From assembly GCA_009377735.1 (NCBI GenBank), contig WHTL01000194.1:1-7469 (forward strand): 7,469 nucleotides of DNA, given 5' to 3'. The position numbers were made by a program, and so were the translations under genes. The notes beneath the pieces are model-generated. The model searched no databases. It was given only the letters and a program-made list of their open reading frames with translations, and was not told the origin of the DNA. Below, one piece after another: positions 1-7,232 of this stretch (position 1 is the stretch's first letter; the number at the start of each line of letters is the position of its first letter). This stretch comes from Acidimicrobiia bacterium (GTDB lineage: Bacteria > Actinomycetota > Acidimicrobiia > Spongiisociales > ZC4RG35).

Positions 1-127
1 CGCGCACTATCTGGTACATGCATTTCGGTCCACTCCCTGGATCCGACGAACTCCACTCTTACTTTGTGGTATCTTAGCAGCTAACGACGGCCGCAAGTCA
101 AGTTATATCGAAAGGTCGTCTCATCCA

Positions 128-166
128 ATGAATAAACCAACCACCACCCTCATTATTGACGACTAG
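128..166 (+). CDS. candidate branched-chain amino acid leader peptide
   Basis: A 12-codon open frame, ATG to TAG, encodes MNKPTTTLIIDD. It holds three ACC (Thr), one CTC (Leu) and two ATT (Ile) codons in a row. It ends 33 bases before a terminator-like hairpin that precedes cimA, an isoleucine-pathway gene. Leader peptides rich in the regulated amino acids (Thr, Leu, Ile, Val) are the established signature of transcription attenuation in ilv/leu/thr operons. A weak purine-rich ribosome site, GAAAGG, lies at 110-115, 12 bases before the ATG. Caveat: this frame is open back to base 2, so the codons could be the tail of a longer upstream frame. The lower GC of 1-127 and the codon run favour a leader. 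No convincing promoter was found upstream. Confidence 0.6.
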   Translation: MNKPTTTLIIDD

Positions 167-199
167 GACCCCGCCACTTCCGGCGGTCGTCCTCCTCAG

Positions 200-229
200 C
201 CCTCTGCAAATCGCAGAGGGTTTCTTGTT
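200..229 (+). terminator. attenuator-like intrinsic terminator before cimA
   Basis: CCCTCTGC (200-207) pairs perfectly with GCAGAGGG (213-220) around a 5-base loop. The T-rich run TTTCTTGTT (221-229) follows, which is the form of a Rho-independent terminator. It lies between the candidate leader peptide and the cimA ribosome site at 233-237, so it would stop transcription before the gene. A second hairpin sits just upstream: CCGCC (171-175) with GGCGG (182-186), and alternatively GACGAC (158-163) with GTCGTC (186-191), which overlaps the leader stop codon. I could not find a clear antiterminator that pairs with 200-207, so the switching mechanism is unresolved. It could also be the terminator of an upstream transcript. 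Confidence 0.65.
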
Positions 230-241
230 GCCGGAGGCATC

Positions 242-1821
242 ATGACACAGCAGGAACCCCAACTCGAGATATATGACACCACACTCCGTGATGGGAGCCA
301 GCAAGAGGGAATTTCGCTGACGGTGAGTGACAAGCTTCGTATCGCTGGCCTCCTGACGATCTCGGTGTCACCTACATCGAAGGCGGGTGGCCCGGGGCAT
401 TACCGAAGGATGATGAGTTCTTCGCCAAGGCGAAGAAGGAACTCGATTTCAAGAACGCCACCCTTGTCGCCTTCGGATCCACCCGACGACCCGGATTGAC
501 CGTTGCCGAAGATGCGCAGCTCAGGTCGCTGCTGGAGGCCGATACCGAAACCATATGCATCGTGGGAAAGTCGTGGGACTACCACGTGACCGGTGCGCTG
601 CGCACCGATCTCGACGAGGGTGTGCGAATGGCGGCAGAGTCGGTGGAGTACCTCGTCTCCCACGACAAGAGGGTCTTCTTCGACGCCGAGCACTTCTTCG
701 ATGGCTACGCCGCCAACCCCGAGTACGCTCTGTCAGTCATTCGGGTGGCCCACGAGGCCGGTGCCGAACGGATAGTCCTCTGCGACACCAACGGGGGCAA
801 CCTGCCGCAGAAGTTGCTGGCCACCATCGACAATGTCAGCAGCTCCTTGCCGCGAAATGATTTGGGGATACATCTCCACAATGATGTGGGTACCGCAGTG
901 GCCGGCTCGTTGGCGGCAGCCGATGCCGGTATCCGACAGATCCAGGGCTGTGTCAACGGCTACGGAGAACGGACGGGAAACGCCGACCTCTGCAGCGTCA
1001 TCCCCAACCTGGTCCTAAAGCACGACCGGTCCGTGGTGGATCCCGAACAGCTATCCCAGCTCTTCGCCATCTCCAACCACATCGCGGAAGTGGTCAACAT
1101 CACTCTGGACCCACATCGGCCGTATGTCGGCACATCGGCTTTCACACACAAGGCCGGCCTCCACACATCGGCGATCGCTCGGCGACCCGATGCATACGAA
1201 CACGTCTCCCCGGGGGTCGTTGGAAACCACACCCGAATGGTCGTATCGGAACAGGCGGGACGCGCCTCGATCATCAACAAGACGAAAGAGCTCGGCTTGG
1301 ATGTCAACGAGGAGCTGGCGGGGAAAGTGCTGGAGCGTGTCAAGGAGCTGGAGCAGGACGGCTACCACTACGAGGCTGCAGACGGGAGCTTCGAGCTGCT
1401 AGTACGACGTATGAGCGGGTGGGACCCGAACTTCTTCGAGTTGGAGTCCTACCGGGTCCATGTAGAACGACGCTCCGGGGAGGCGGTCTCAGCGGAGGCC
1501 ACGGTGAAGGTAAGAGTGGGTGACGAGCGTCATGTCACCACCGGTGAAGGGGATGGCCCTGTCCACGCCCTCGACGACGCTCTACGACAAGCCCTCGTGA
1601 CCGCCTATCCAGAGATCAACGATTTAAAGCTCATCGATTACCGGGTCCGCGTGCTCGACTCCTCCAACGGAACCGGGGCGACCGTGCGGGTGTTGATCGA
1701 GACAAGCGATCCCAAAGGGTCATGGGGCACGATGGGCGTCCATGACAACATCATCGACGCTTCATGGGAAGCCCTCACCGACGGATTGATCGTGGGTCTC
1801 GTTCGCCGCGCTCGGTCATAG
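242..1821 (+). CDS. cimA: citramalate synthase, frameshifted as given
   Basis: (R)-citramalate synthase of the large HMGL-like/LeuA-type family condenses pyruvate with acetyl-CoA, the first step of the threonine-independent isoleucine route. The N-terminal part shows TTLRDGSQ (residues 13-20), FDAEHFFDGY (147-156), metal-binding HLHND (211-215), VNGYGERTGNADL (238-250) and HKAGLH (303-308). The C-terminal third resembles the LeuA-type allosteric dimer domain. The frame that starts at 242 breaks after codon 38 (base 355). The continuation is in another frame through to the TAG at 1819-1821. Adding one G after 355 restores the expected sequence (LLDDLGVTYIEGGWPG) and gives 526 residues, usual for this family. 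The ATG follows GGAGG (233-237) by 4 bases. The apparent TTG start at 496 is an artefact of the frame break. 2-isopropylmalate synthase is the main alternative, but the motif spelling and length fit citramalate synthase better. Confidence 0.9.
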
Positions 1822-1833
1822 GACGAGGGGGGA

Positions 1834-3084
1834 TCAGGGGATGGTTTCCTCGGTGCCATCGAAACCGGTATCGCCGATATCCTCATCGGGTGGACCAACA
1901 TCGATGGTGTCGACGGGCTCCTCACCATCGTCGCCCTCGGCGCTCTCGGACGTCTCGGAGGTTTCGGGCGGGGGGATGGTCGAGTTGGGATCCTCGGGAA
2001 GCTCCTCACCCGCCAGGAATGCATCGACGATCTCGGAGGGGTCCTGGCTGGCTCGCAGGATCGATGCGCCCCCGACCGTGTCGTCGTGGACGGGGAGGGT
2101 GATCTCTACGACACCCTCTCCTCCCATCTCACGGAGACTCCACGCCAGCGAGACGGCATTGCTCAAACCGAGCTGATCATCGACGGTGACGTAGGGTGCG
2201 AGGGAGCTGGCCATCGATGCGAGGTCTTGGGGGTTGGATAGGTCGCCGATGCGGGCGACCATGTCCTGGAGGAACAGGCGCTGGCGTTCGTTTCTGGTGA
2301 AGTCGCTAACCGAGGGGACCGTTTGCCATACCCCGTCCACCTGCTGCTGGGTGTTGCGGGAGCGCAGCCAGGCGAGTGTGTCTTCGCCGGTGGCGTCTCT
2401 GCATCCCGCATCCATCTCGAGGTGTGCCTTCTCGTCCCGGACCGGGTGGTCGAGACAGATCTCGTATCCACCGAGGGCGTCGACGACGTGCTGGAAGCCT
2501 TCGAAGTCGATCATGGCGATATGGTCGATCCCCACACCGAGTTGGTCCTCGACTACGGCGAGAAGAGCGCTGGGCCCGTTGAACTCGTCACAGCCCTCAA
2601 AGACCTCATTGATCCTGGAGTCGCCCCCCGTGCATGGGTTCTCGGCGTAGAAATCCCGAGGAATCGAGACGATTCCCGCCCTTTGCTCTTCACGGTCACG
2701 GATGAAGACCATGATCACGTCAGCGCGTTGACCCTCGTAGCTGCCAAACTCGCTCTCGTCCAGGTTCTCCCTGCTGTCGGAACCCACCAGCAGCAGGGTG
2801 TCCAGCCCGTCCTGGTCGGCGGGGATCTCAGGTAGCTGGAATCCCGGCTCCGTCACCCCATCCTCGTCTGATCCACCCTCGACATCGAGACGAATCAGGC
2901 CGCTCTCGTTCTCTGTACCGACCCGATCGATAGTGACGCGGTCGACATCCCCGAACCAAATGTCCAGACCGAGCGCGGCAAACGCGGCGGCAACGGATAG
3001 GAGGGCCACCAGAACCCCCACCAAGGCCCAGCGACCACGGCGACGGCGTGGGTTCTTCTTCGTGGATTCGGCGAGATGACGCAT
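1834..3084 (-). CDS. LytR-CpsA-Psr (LCP) family cell-envelope protein
   Basis: A 416-residue membrane-anchored protein. LCP enzymes transfer undecaprenyl-linked glycopolymers onto peptidoglycan outside the membrane, in actinobacteria often arabinogalactan or teichoic-acid-like polymers. It has a short cytoplasmic N-terminus with a basic cluster (RRRRGR, 13-18), one membrane segment (about 19-40), and an LCP domain at about 95-280. The domain shows LLLVGSDSR (97-105), RADVIMV (120-126), the conserved SIPRD (140-144), RINEVF (157-162), ALGG (203-206), TLAWLRSR (236-243) and DFTRNERQR (261-269). A Pro/Thr/Ser-rich, strongly acidic low-complexity tail follows from about residue 361 to the end. 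The ATG at 3084 puts a normal short basic tail before the membrane segment, though no strong ribosome site precedes it. The gene converges on cimA with only 12 bases between stop codons. The polymer it attaches cannot be told from sequence. Confidence 0.9.
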   Translation of the reverse strand: MRHLAESTKKNPRRRRGRWALVGVLVALLSVAAAFAALGLDIWFGDVDRVTIDRVGTENESGLIRLDVEGGSDEDGVTEPGFQLPEIPADQDGLDTLLLVGSDSRENLDESEFGSYEGQRADVIMVFIRDREEQRAGIVSIPRDFYAENPCTGGDSRINEVFEGCDEFNGPSALLAVVEDQLGVGIDHIAMIDFEGFQHVVDALGGYEICLDHPVRDEKAHLEMDAGCRDATGEDTLAWLRSRNTQQQVDGVWQTVPSVSDFTRNERQRLFLQDMVARIGDLSNPQDLASMASSLAPYVTVDDQLGLSNAVSLAWSLREMGGEGVVEITLPVHDDTVGGASILRASQDPSEIVDAFLAGEELPEDPNSTIPPPETSETSESAEGDDGEEPVDTIDVGPPDEDIGDTGFDGTEETIP

Positions 3085-3216
3085 CAGCAGTCCGTTGATT
3101 GGTGCTGGTTTGTCGCGGCGTAAGACATGGACTGGGTCAACGGGCTCCTAGTGACTACCCGGGAAGGTGAAGACTGACAGCTATGAATTGTAGAGGTCAG
3201 CGAGATACAACGGAAG

Positions 3217-3756
3217 TCATACGAGCCCCAACATGGCTCTCACCATTCGCGCGGTGGCTCCCCAGAGGACGTCACCGTCCAGTTCCCGGAACCATACCGT
3301 GTGGCCTGCCCAATCCTCAGACCGCCACTGCGCCTCGTCGCTGAGCTCCTCCAAACCAGGAAGGAAAATGCGGGCCACCTCCCGCTCGTCTGGGACGAGG
3401 TTCGGGGGTCGGGAAAGCCTGCCAACGACCGGAACCACCCAACGCACGAACTCTCTAGTGTGTACCTGAGGCAGAAACCCGAGAACTTCGACGGATTCAG
3501 GGGGGATCCCCACTTCCTCCTCCGCCTCCCTTAGGGCGGTTCCCACCGGCCCTCCGTCACCGGGGTGGGGTCGGCCACCCGGAAACGCCAGATCACCGGC
3601 GTGGGTGGGAGCGCTGTCCGGTCTCTTTATGAGGACCGTGCGGAGGACCCCGTCCTCGTCCTCGAATACCGGTGCGAGTACGGCGGCGCGCGGCTCGTGG
3701 TGCTCGGGAAACGAATCGACGACCGCAAGATCATCCCAGCCCAGCGATACTGCCAT
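3217..3756 (-). CDS. NUDIX hydrolase, CoA pyrophosphatase-like
   Basis: A 179-residue NUDIX protein. The family signature G-x5-[E/D]-x7-RExxEExG is present at residues 61-83, ending in REAEEEVGI, with Asp in place of the first Glu, as is usual in CoA-pyrophosphatase members. Directly before it lies the CoA-pyrophosphatase (UPF0035/NudL) pattern, read here as VLIKRPDSAPTHAGDLAFPG (41-60). EVARIFLPGLEEL (126-138) and LWGATARMVRAML (164-176) also match typical NudL-like C-terminal parts. The likely reaction is cleavage of CoA or its oxidised/acyl forms to 3'-phosphoadenosine 5'-phosphate and 4'-phosphopantetheine; substrate choice is inferred from these motifs. The ATG at 3756 is preceded by a G-run but no well-spaced Shine-Dalgarno site. 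It lies 80 bases after the stress-protein gene and 132 bases before the LCP gene on the same strand. Confidence 0.9.
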   Translation of the reverse strand: MAVSLGWDDLAVVDSFPEHHEPRAAVLAPVFEDEDGVLRTVLIKRPDSAPTHAGDLAFPGGRPHPGDGGPVGTALREAEEEVGIPPESVEVLGFLPQVHTREFVRWVVPVVGRLSRPPNLVPDEREVARIFLPGLEELSDEAQWRSEDWAGHTVWFRELDGDVLWGATARMVRAMLGLV

Positions 3757-3836
3757 CCCCCGACCGTACCTGGTGTCGCTACCGGTCCCGACACGTCTCG
3801 CGATGGAACGGACCGGCTACCCGGGGATCCCTGGCC

Positions 3837-4295
3837 CTACTCGGGTCGAGCCGACGCCTCTTTGAGTTCGAGACGCCATGGCGCAGGAAGAATGGTGACC
3901 GGCACGGTTGCGCCACGGACCACCCGATCGGCAACGCTCCCCATCCGCCACCGGGCATAACCCGTACGACCGTGGCTAGCCATCACGACCATGGTCACGT
4001 CATCCTGATCGGCACGTCGCACTAGGGCCTCGGCCGCCTCCTCCCCAGCAAGGAGCTCGACCCTCACAGCCAGGTCATCGGGGAGGTTGTCGGCCACCGT
4101 CCGCAAACCGGCCTCGAGCATATCTGTTGGTTCCTGACCCTCCGAGTAGGCAAAGGCACCAACACCATGACGGGTGTGGGGGTCGGCGACAGTAACCAGA
4201 AGTAGGTCCTGGTCGATTCCACGGGCTATGTCTTTGGCCAACTCCACGGCCGACCGAGAGAGGTCGGAGGTGTCCAGCGGGACCATGATGCTCAT
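3837..4295 (-). CDS. universal stress protein (UspA family)
   Basis: A 152-residue single Usp domain, the usual length. The N-terminus MSIMVPLDTSDLSRSAVELA has the family's first strand with the ATP-contacting Asp (D8) and the following helix. The nucleotide-loop motif G-x2-G-x9-G-[S/T] appears at 106-120 as ASHGRTGYARWRMGS, with Ala in the first Gly position. The ending VPVTILP (131-137) is the normal last strand. Usp proteins bind ATP or act as dimeric stress/metabolic modulators; the exact role is not predictable. The frame is open further upstream to 4409, but those residues do not look like a Usp fold. A strong ribosome site, AGGAAAGG (4303-4310), sits 7 bases before the ATG at 4295, so I chose that start. 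The gene lies 117 bases after pfk. Confidence 0.92.
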   Translation of the reverse strand: MSIMVPLDTSDLSRSAVELAKDIARGIDQDLLLVTVADPHTRHGVGAFAYSEGQEPTDMLEAGLRTVADNLPDDLAVRVELLAGEEAAEALVRRADQDDVTMVVMASHGRTGYARWRMGSVADRVVRGATVPVTILPAPWRLELKEASARPE

Positions 4296-4302
4296 CGAAT
4301 TT

Positions 4303-4310
4303 CCTTTCCT
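4303..4310 (-). promoter_or_regulatory. ribosome binding site that fixes the usp start
   Basis: On the minus strand this reads AGGAAAGG, 7 bases before the ATG at 4293-4295. It is the best-formed Shine-Dalgarno site in the minus-strand cluster. It argues against the longer reading that would begin near 4409. Confidence 0.75.
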
Positions 4311-4412
4311 ACCCACACGTCTGGAGCGCGGAATGTGGTGTGCTCGTATTCTCCCACCGTACAAGCTGGTCGCCGTCGGTGTCGATCGTGAAGACCCCGG
4401 GCAGACCACCTC

Positions 4413-5438
4413 TCAACGGTCGGGCCAGAACCACGAGGCCACCCCGTGTCGAGCCACGTCGAGATTGCGCGGCCCCTGGGCCACCAAACCCAAATCCACG
4501 GCAACGATGTCATCGCCCTGCAGACCCACCATCACCCCACTCTCGCCGTCCAGGGCCAGTTCTGCCGCCCTGACACCGAGACGGGTAGCGAGAACCCTGT
4601 CATAAGCCGTGGGACTCCCACCTCTCTGGAGATAGCCCAGAATCATCACCCTCGTCTCGAAAGATGTGAGCCGCTCCAGCTCCGCGGCCACAACCGTCGA
4701 CACTCCGCCAAGACGGGAGAACCCATATGCGTCAACCCCCGATTCCCAGGTTCCGCCGCCGGGCGCTGGCGTACCCTCCGCCACCACAACTATGGAGTAG
4801 GCAGAACCCGCCTCGTGTCGGGATTGCAGACGCGCTGCGACATCCCCGATGTCATAAGAGACCTCCGGGACCAATATGGCCTCGGCACCCCCGGCGATAC
4901 CGGCATAGGTGGCGATCCAGCCAGCCGTGCGACCCATTACCTCGACCACCATCACCCTATTGTGGGACTCTGCGGTGGTGGTGAGACGATCGATGGCATC
5001 GGTCACGATCTGGACCGCGGTGTGGAAGCCAAAGGTGACATCGGTGCCCCCGATGTCGTTGTCGATGGTCTTGGGGATTCCGATCACCGGGAGGCCCTCA
5101 TTATTCAGTTGAGCAGCTGCCGTCAGGGACCCGTCGCCGCCAATGACGATCAGCCGCTCGATTCCCCTTTCACGAAGCGTCGAGGCAATGGAGGCGTACC
5201 CCTCGCCATGGACGTAGGGATCGCGACGGGAGGTCCCCAGGATGGTCCCGCCCCTGGTGAGGATCCCACGAACGTCGTCACGGGTGAGAGGATGGCAGTT
5301 CCCTTCCATCAGCCCCTCCCAACCGTTGCGGATGCCCAGCACGGGAACCCCGGCAGCGTGAAGTCGTGTCACCACGGCGCGAATCGCTGCGTTGAGACCA
5401 GGGCAGTCGCCTCCTGCAGTCATGAGCCCGACTGTCAC
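4413..5438 (-). CDS. pfkA: 6-phosphofructokinase (ATP-type, group III-like)
   Basis: A 341-residue phosphofructokinase that phosphorylates fructose 6-phosphate to fructose 1,6-bisphosphate, the committed glycolytic step. Visible motifs are TAGGDCPGLNAAIR (7-20), the phosphoryl-donor loop GGDGS (100-104), PKTIDND (122-128) with catalytic Asp126, MGR (168-170), EGTP (221-224) and GYLQRGGSPTAYDR (268-281). Gly rather than Asp after GGD points to ATP rather than pyrophosphate as donor. Lys in PKTIDND is typical of PPi-dependent and actinobacterial group III enzymes; E. coli PfkA has Gly there. The start is GTG at 5438. An in-frame stop 12 bases upstream (5451-5453) rules out a longer protein, and MTVGLMTAGGD matches normal PFK N-termini. 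No standard ribosome site is seen, and an inverted repeat fills that position. It is divergent from the acetyltransferase gene, 107 bases apart, and probably the first gene of the minus-strand cluster. Confidence 0.94.
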   Translation of the reverse strand: MTVGLMTAGGDCPGLNAAIRAVVTRLHAAGVPVLGIRNGWEGLMEGNCHPLTRDDVRGILTRGGTILGTSRRDPYVHGEGYASIASTLRERGIERLIVIGGDGSLTAAAQLNNEGLPVIGIPKTIDNDIGGTDVTFGFHTAVQIVTDAIDRLTTTAESHNRVMVVEVMGRTAGWIATYAGIAGGAEAILVPEVSYDIGDVAARLQSRHEAGSAYSIVVVAEGTPAPGGGTWESGVDAYGFSRLGGVSTVVAAELERLTSFETRVMILGYLQRGGSPTAYDRVLATRLGVRAAELALDGESGVMVGLQGDDIVAVDLGLVAQGPRNLDVARHGVASWFWPDR

Positions 5439-5439
5439 G

Positions 5440-5461
5440 ACGATCTCAGCTCAGAGATCGT
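5440..5461. promoter_or_regulatory. perfect inverted repeat at the pfk start
   Basis: ACGATCTC (5440-5447) and GAGATCGT (5454-5461) are exact inverted copies separated by 6 bases. The repeat begins one base from the GTG start of the phosphofructokinase gene and lies in the 107-base divergent gap. It could be an operator for a dimeric regulator or an mRNA hairpin covering the ribosome-binding region. No other copy was noticed in the window. Function is inference. Confidence 0.45.
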
Positions 5462-5545
5462 GTTTTCCGTTCTGTCTGACTCGGCATCCATCTGTTCCCG
5501 TCTTGTACTGTCGTAACGCCCAAGGATGACGGTACCCTCCTGGAA

Positions 5546-6121
5546 ATGCCACCGGAGCCCATCCAAACCGAGCGTCTTCTGCTCCGACGGTTCAACCGGC
5601 GGGACGTTGGAACCCTGCATCGTTCCGTCGAGGCGTCGCTACCCGAGTTGCAGCAGTGGCTCCCCTGGGCGAGACCGGACTACAACCGCGGTGATGCCGC
5701 CGCCTACATCCGTGATTCGATATCGGCGTGGAAGGATGATAAGGCCTATGACTACTCGGTGAGATGGAAGACGGAGCCCGATCGCCATATCGGAAATGTC
5801 TCCATCTGGGCCCTGACGAGGATCGGACACATCGGCGAAATCGGCTATTGGGTCCATTCGGGCGAGACGGGCCGTGGTGTCATCACCGAGGCGTGTCGCG
5901 CCATGGTGGAGGTGGGATTCACCAACCTGCACCTTCACAAGATCAACCTCAGGATCGCCGCCGGTAACACAGCCTCCGAACGTGTTGCCGACAAGCTCGG
6001 ATTCACCCGCGACGGCGTCCTCCGCGAGGAGCTCCGCCTGGGTGGACGCTGGGTCGACCACACCATCTACTCATTGCTCATCCACGAGTGGCGCCAATCA
6101 CCCCTCCACCACCCCCGTTAG
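5546..6121 (+). CDS. GNAT acetyltransferase, RimJ/RimL-like
   Basis: A 191-residue GCN5-related N-acetyltransferase of the Acetyltransf_3 (RimJ/RimL/SpeG-like) type, which uses acetyl-CoA to acetylate a protein N-terminus or small amine. The N-terminus IQTERLLLRRFNRRD (6-20) is the characteristic first strand. IGYWVHSGETGRGVITEA (99-116) carries the acetyl-CoA pyrophosphate-binding loop (R/Q-x-x-G-x-G/A-like). NLRIAAGNTASERVADKLGF (134-153) is the usual strand-helix with the Asn-x-x-Ser and KLGF signature, and LREELRLGGRWVDHTIYSLL (159-178) matches the family ending. The ATG at 5546 has only a weak, too-close TGGA before it, so translation may be weak or leaderless. It is divergent from pfk and followed by palindromic repeats. 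The substrate cannot be assigned. Confidence 0.92.
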   Translation: MPPEPIQTERLLLRRFNRRDVGTLHRSVEASLPELQQWLPWARPDYNRGDAAAYIRDSISAWKDDKAYDYSVRWKTEPDRHIGNVSIWALTRIGHIGEIGYWVHSGETGRGVITEACRAMVEVGFTNLHLHKINLRIAAGNTASERVADKLGFTRDGVLREELRLGGRWVDHTIYSLLIHEWRQSPLHHPR

Positions 6122-6140
6122 ACCGGACCCTCCATCCCCC

Positions 6141-6189
6141 GTTCTGCGCGGATTTTCTCGCCCCATCGCGTCAAAAATCCGCACAGAAG
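6141..6189 (+). repeat. palindromic repeat, copy 1
   Basis: A 49-base repeat starting GTTCTGCGCGGATTTT and ending AAAAATCCGCACAGAAG. The two arms pair over 15 positions with a single C/A mismatch, around a loop containing CTCGCCCCATCGCGTC. It starts 19 bases after the acetyltransferase stop. Positions 6157-6188 are identical to 6229-6260 in copy 2, and the start-to-start distance is 72 bases. The CCTCCATCCC flank before it is also shared. Confidence 0.9.
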
Positions 6190-6212
6190 GGGGTGCGGCA
6201 CCCCTCCATCCC

Positions 6213-6261
6213 GTTCTGCGCGTAGAAACTCGCCCCATCGCGTCAAAAATCCGCACAGAAC
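6213..6261 (+). repeat. palindromic repeat, copy 2
   Basis: Second direct copy of the 49-base repeat. Its first 10 bases and last 32 core bases match copy 1, while six bases of the left arm (6223-6228) are replaced, shortening the inner stem. The outer stem is extended instead: TCCCGTTCTG (6209-6218) pairs exactly with CAGAACGGGA (6256-6265). It ends only a few bases beyond the stop of the nuclease-like gene on the minus strand and may serve as its 3' hairpin. Confidence 0.9.
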
Positions 6262-6270
6262 GGGACGGTT

Positions 6271-7176
6271 TCAGGAGGCTATGAACGCCGCGATCTCGCC
6301 GACGACTTTCGGGAGGTCGCGTTGCACAGCCCTACCGGAGTACCTGCGGATCTCTATGCCCATCGCCAACAACGCATTCTGGCGAACGAGGTCCCGATCG
6401 TGTGCCGTTGACGAAGAATGCGTTTCCCATCCGTCTATCTCCACGGCCTTCATTGGGTCCGGCCAGCCGAAATCGAGGTAGTACCGACTTCCGTCGTCGA
6501 CGACCACCTCCCATTGCAGGACCGGCCTCGGGACGCCTGCACGATCGATCCCCTCCAGAACGCTGAGCTCCGCGAAACTTCCCGTGGGTTGTCGATCCAG
6601 ATACTCCGAGACCAGACGACGAAACATCCTGGTGCCCTTTACTCCCCTGCCGGCTTTGCGCCGGATCATCTCCACCAGACCTCCCGGGGTCACCAATCGG
6701 CCCCGCACTGCGCTGTCTATCGCCGCCAGTACAACCCTTTCCGGAAGACACCCACAGGCGTCGAGGAGGGTGCGTGCTACCGAAGTGACCCTAATTCCAT
6801 CCACAACCGAGACGTCGTCGATCGGTCGCCGGGTTCGATGGACGATGGTTCCTGCGGGAACGGGTCCGGACCCAACGGGGACGGTGATTTCCACGGGCGC
6901 CGATCCGATTCCTTCTAATCCCCAAAGGATGAGGGCAGCTCGATGGGAGACAGCAGCACACTCGCCGGCCGCATCGATCGCAGCACACAAACGGTCGGTC
7001 CACTGCATAGGGCGAATACCCACCTGGTAGACGCCGGAGTGGATCTGTTCCCACCAACCCATTCTTACCCTTCGAGCAATGAGGTGATCGTTGCCACCCG
7101 CTGCCAGGACGTTTGCCCGATCAATGATGTACCGATTGCTCCTAGCGACCTCGTTGATAATGGCATCGATTGACAT
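6271..7176 (-). CDS. AbiEi-like / DUF559 (Vsr-like nuclease fold) protein
   Basis: A 301-residue two-part protein. Residues about 5-55 form a winged-helix-like N-terminus of the AbiEi antitoxin type, with RRVRMGWWEQIHSGVYQVG (35-53) as its hallmark. A middle AbiEi-like part follows (SHRAALILWGL 77-87; TSVARTLLDACG 131-142). The C-terminal part (about 198-300) resembles DUF559, a PD-(D/E)XK fold related to Vsr very-short-patch nucleases: LDFGWPD (234-240), VEIDG (245-249), HDRDLVRQNALLAMGIEIRR (259-278). Asp235, Glu246 and Asp248 are the likely metal ligands. No AbiEii toxin gene lies next to it, so it may be a stand-alone nuclease or regulator rather than half of a toxin-antitoxin pair. I chose the ATG at 7176 because AGG lies 8 bases before it; a GTG at 7191 would add five residues. 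Paired repeats bracket the gene on both sides. Confidence 0.85.
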   Translation of the reverse strand: MSIDAIINEVARSNRYIIDRANVLAAGGNDHLIARRVRMGWWEQIHSGVYQVGIRPMQWTDRLCAAIDAAGECAAVSHRAALILWGLEGIGSAPVEITVPVGSGPVPAGTIVHRTRRPIDDVSVVDGIRVTSVARTLLDACGCLPERVVLAAIDSAVRGRLVTPGGLVEMIRRKAGRGVKGTRMFRRLVSEYLDRQPTGSFAELSVLEGIDRAGVPRPVLQWEVVVDDGSRYYLDFGWPDPMKAVEIDGWETHSSSTAHDRDLVRQNALLAMGIEIRRYSGRAVQRDLPKVVGEIAAFIAS

Positions 7177-7232
7177 ATCCCTAACCTGCACGTAGTTCCG
7201 ACCAAGATCAATCCCCTTGTGCCCCCTCCACC

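Noticed and set aside
1..127. Open frames running in from the left edge, including one ending at TAG 75-77
   Set aside because: The stretches are short, have lower GC than the genes and show no recognisable protein family. One could be the tail of an upstream gene, but this cannot be supported from the window.
496..1821. cimA beginning at TTG 496 as a separate shorter gene
   Set aside because: It would lack the RDGSQ active-site segment. The missing part is present upstream in the other frame and reconnects with one inserted base.
3187..3192. TACAAT on the minus strand as a -10 box for the LCP gene
   Set aside because: It matches a -10 element, but no acceptable -35 is present at the right distance, so it is not listed as a promoter.
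4296..4409. N-terminal extension of the universal stress protein
   Set aside because: The extra 38 residues do not resemble a Usp domain, and a strong ribosome site lies at 4303-4310 before the internal ATG.
4446..5516. Long plus-strand open frame of 356 codons opposite pfk
   Set aside because: It is the antisense shadow of the clearly identified phosphofructokinase gene and shows no protein-family motifs.
6141..6261. Tandem repeats read as a CRISPR array
   Set aside because: There are only two copies, they carry long palindromic arms, the separating sequence is about 23 bases and not spacer-like, and there are no cas genes nearby.
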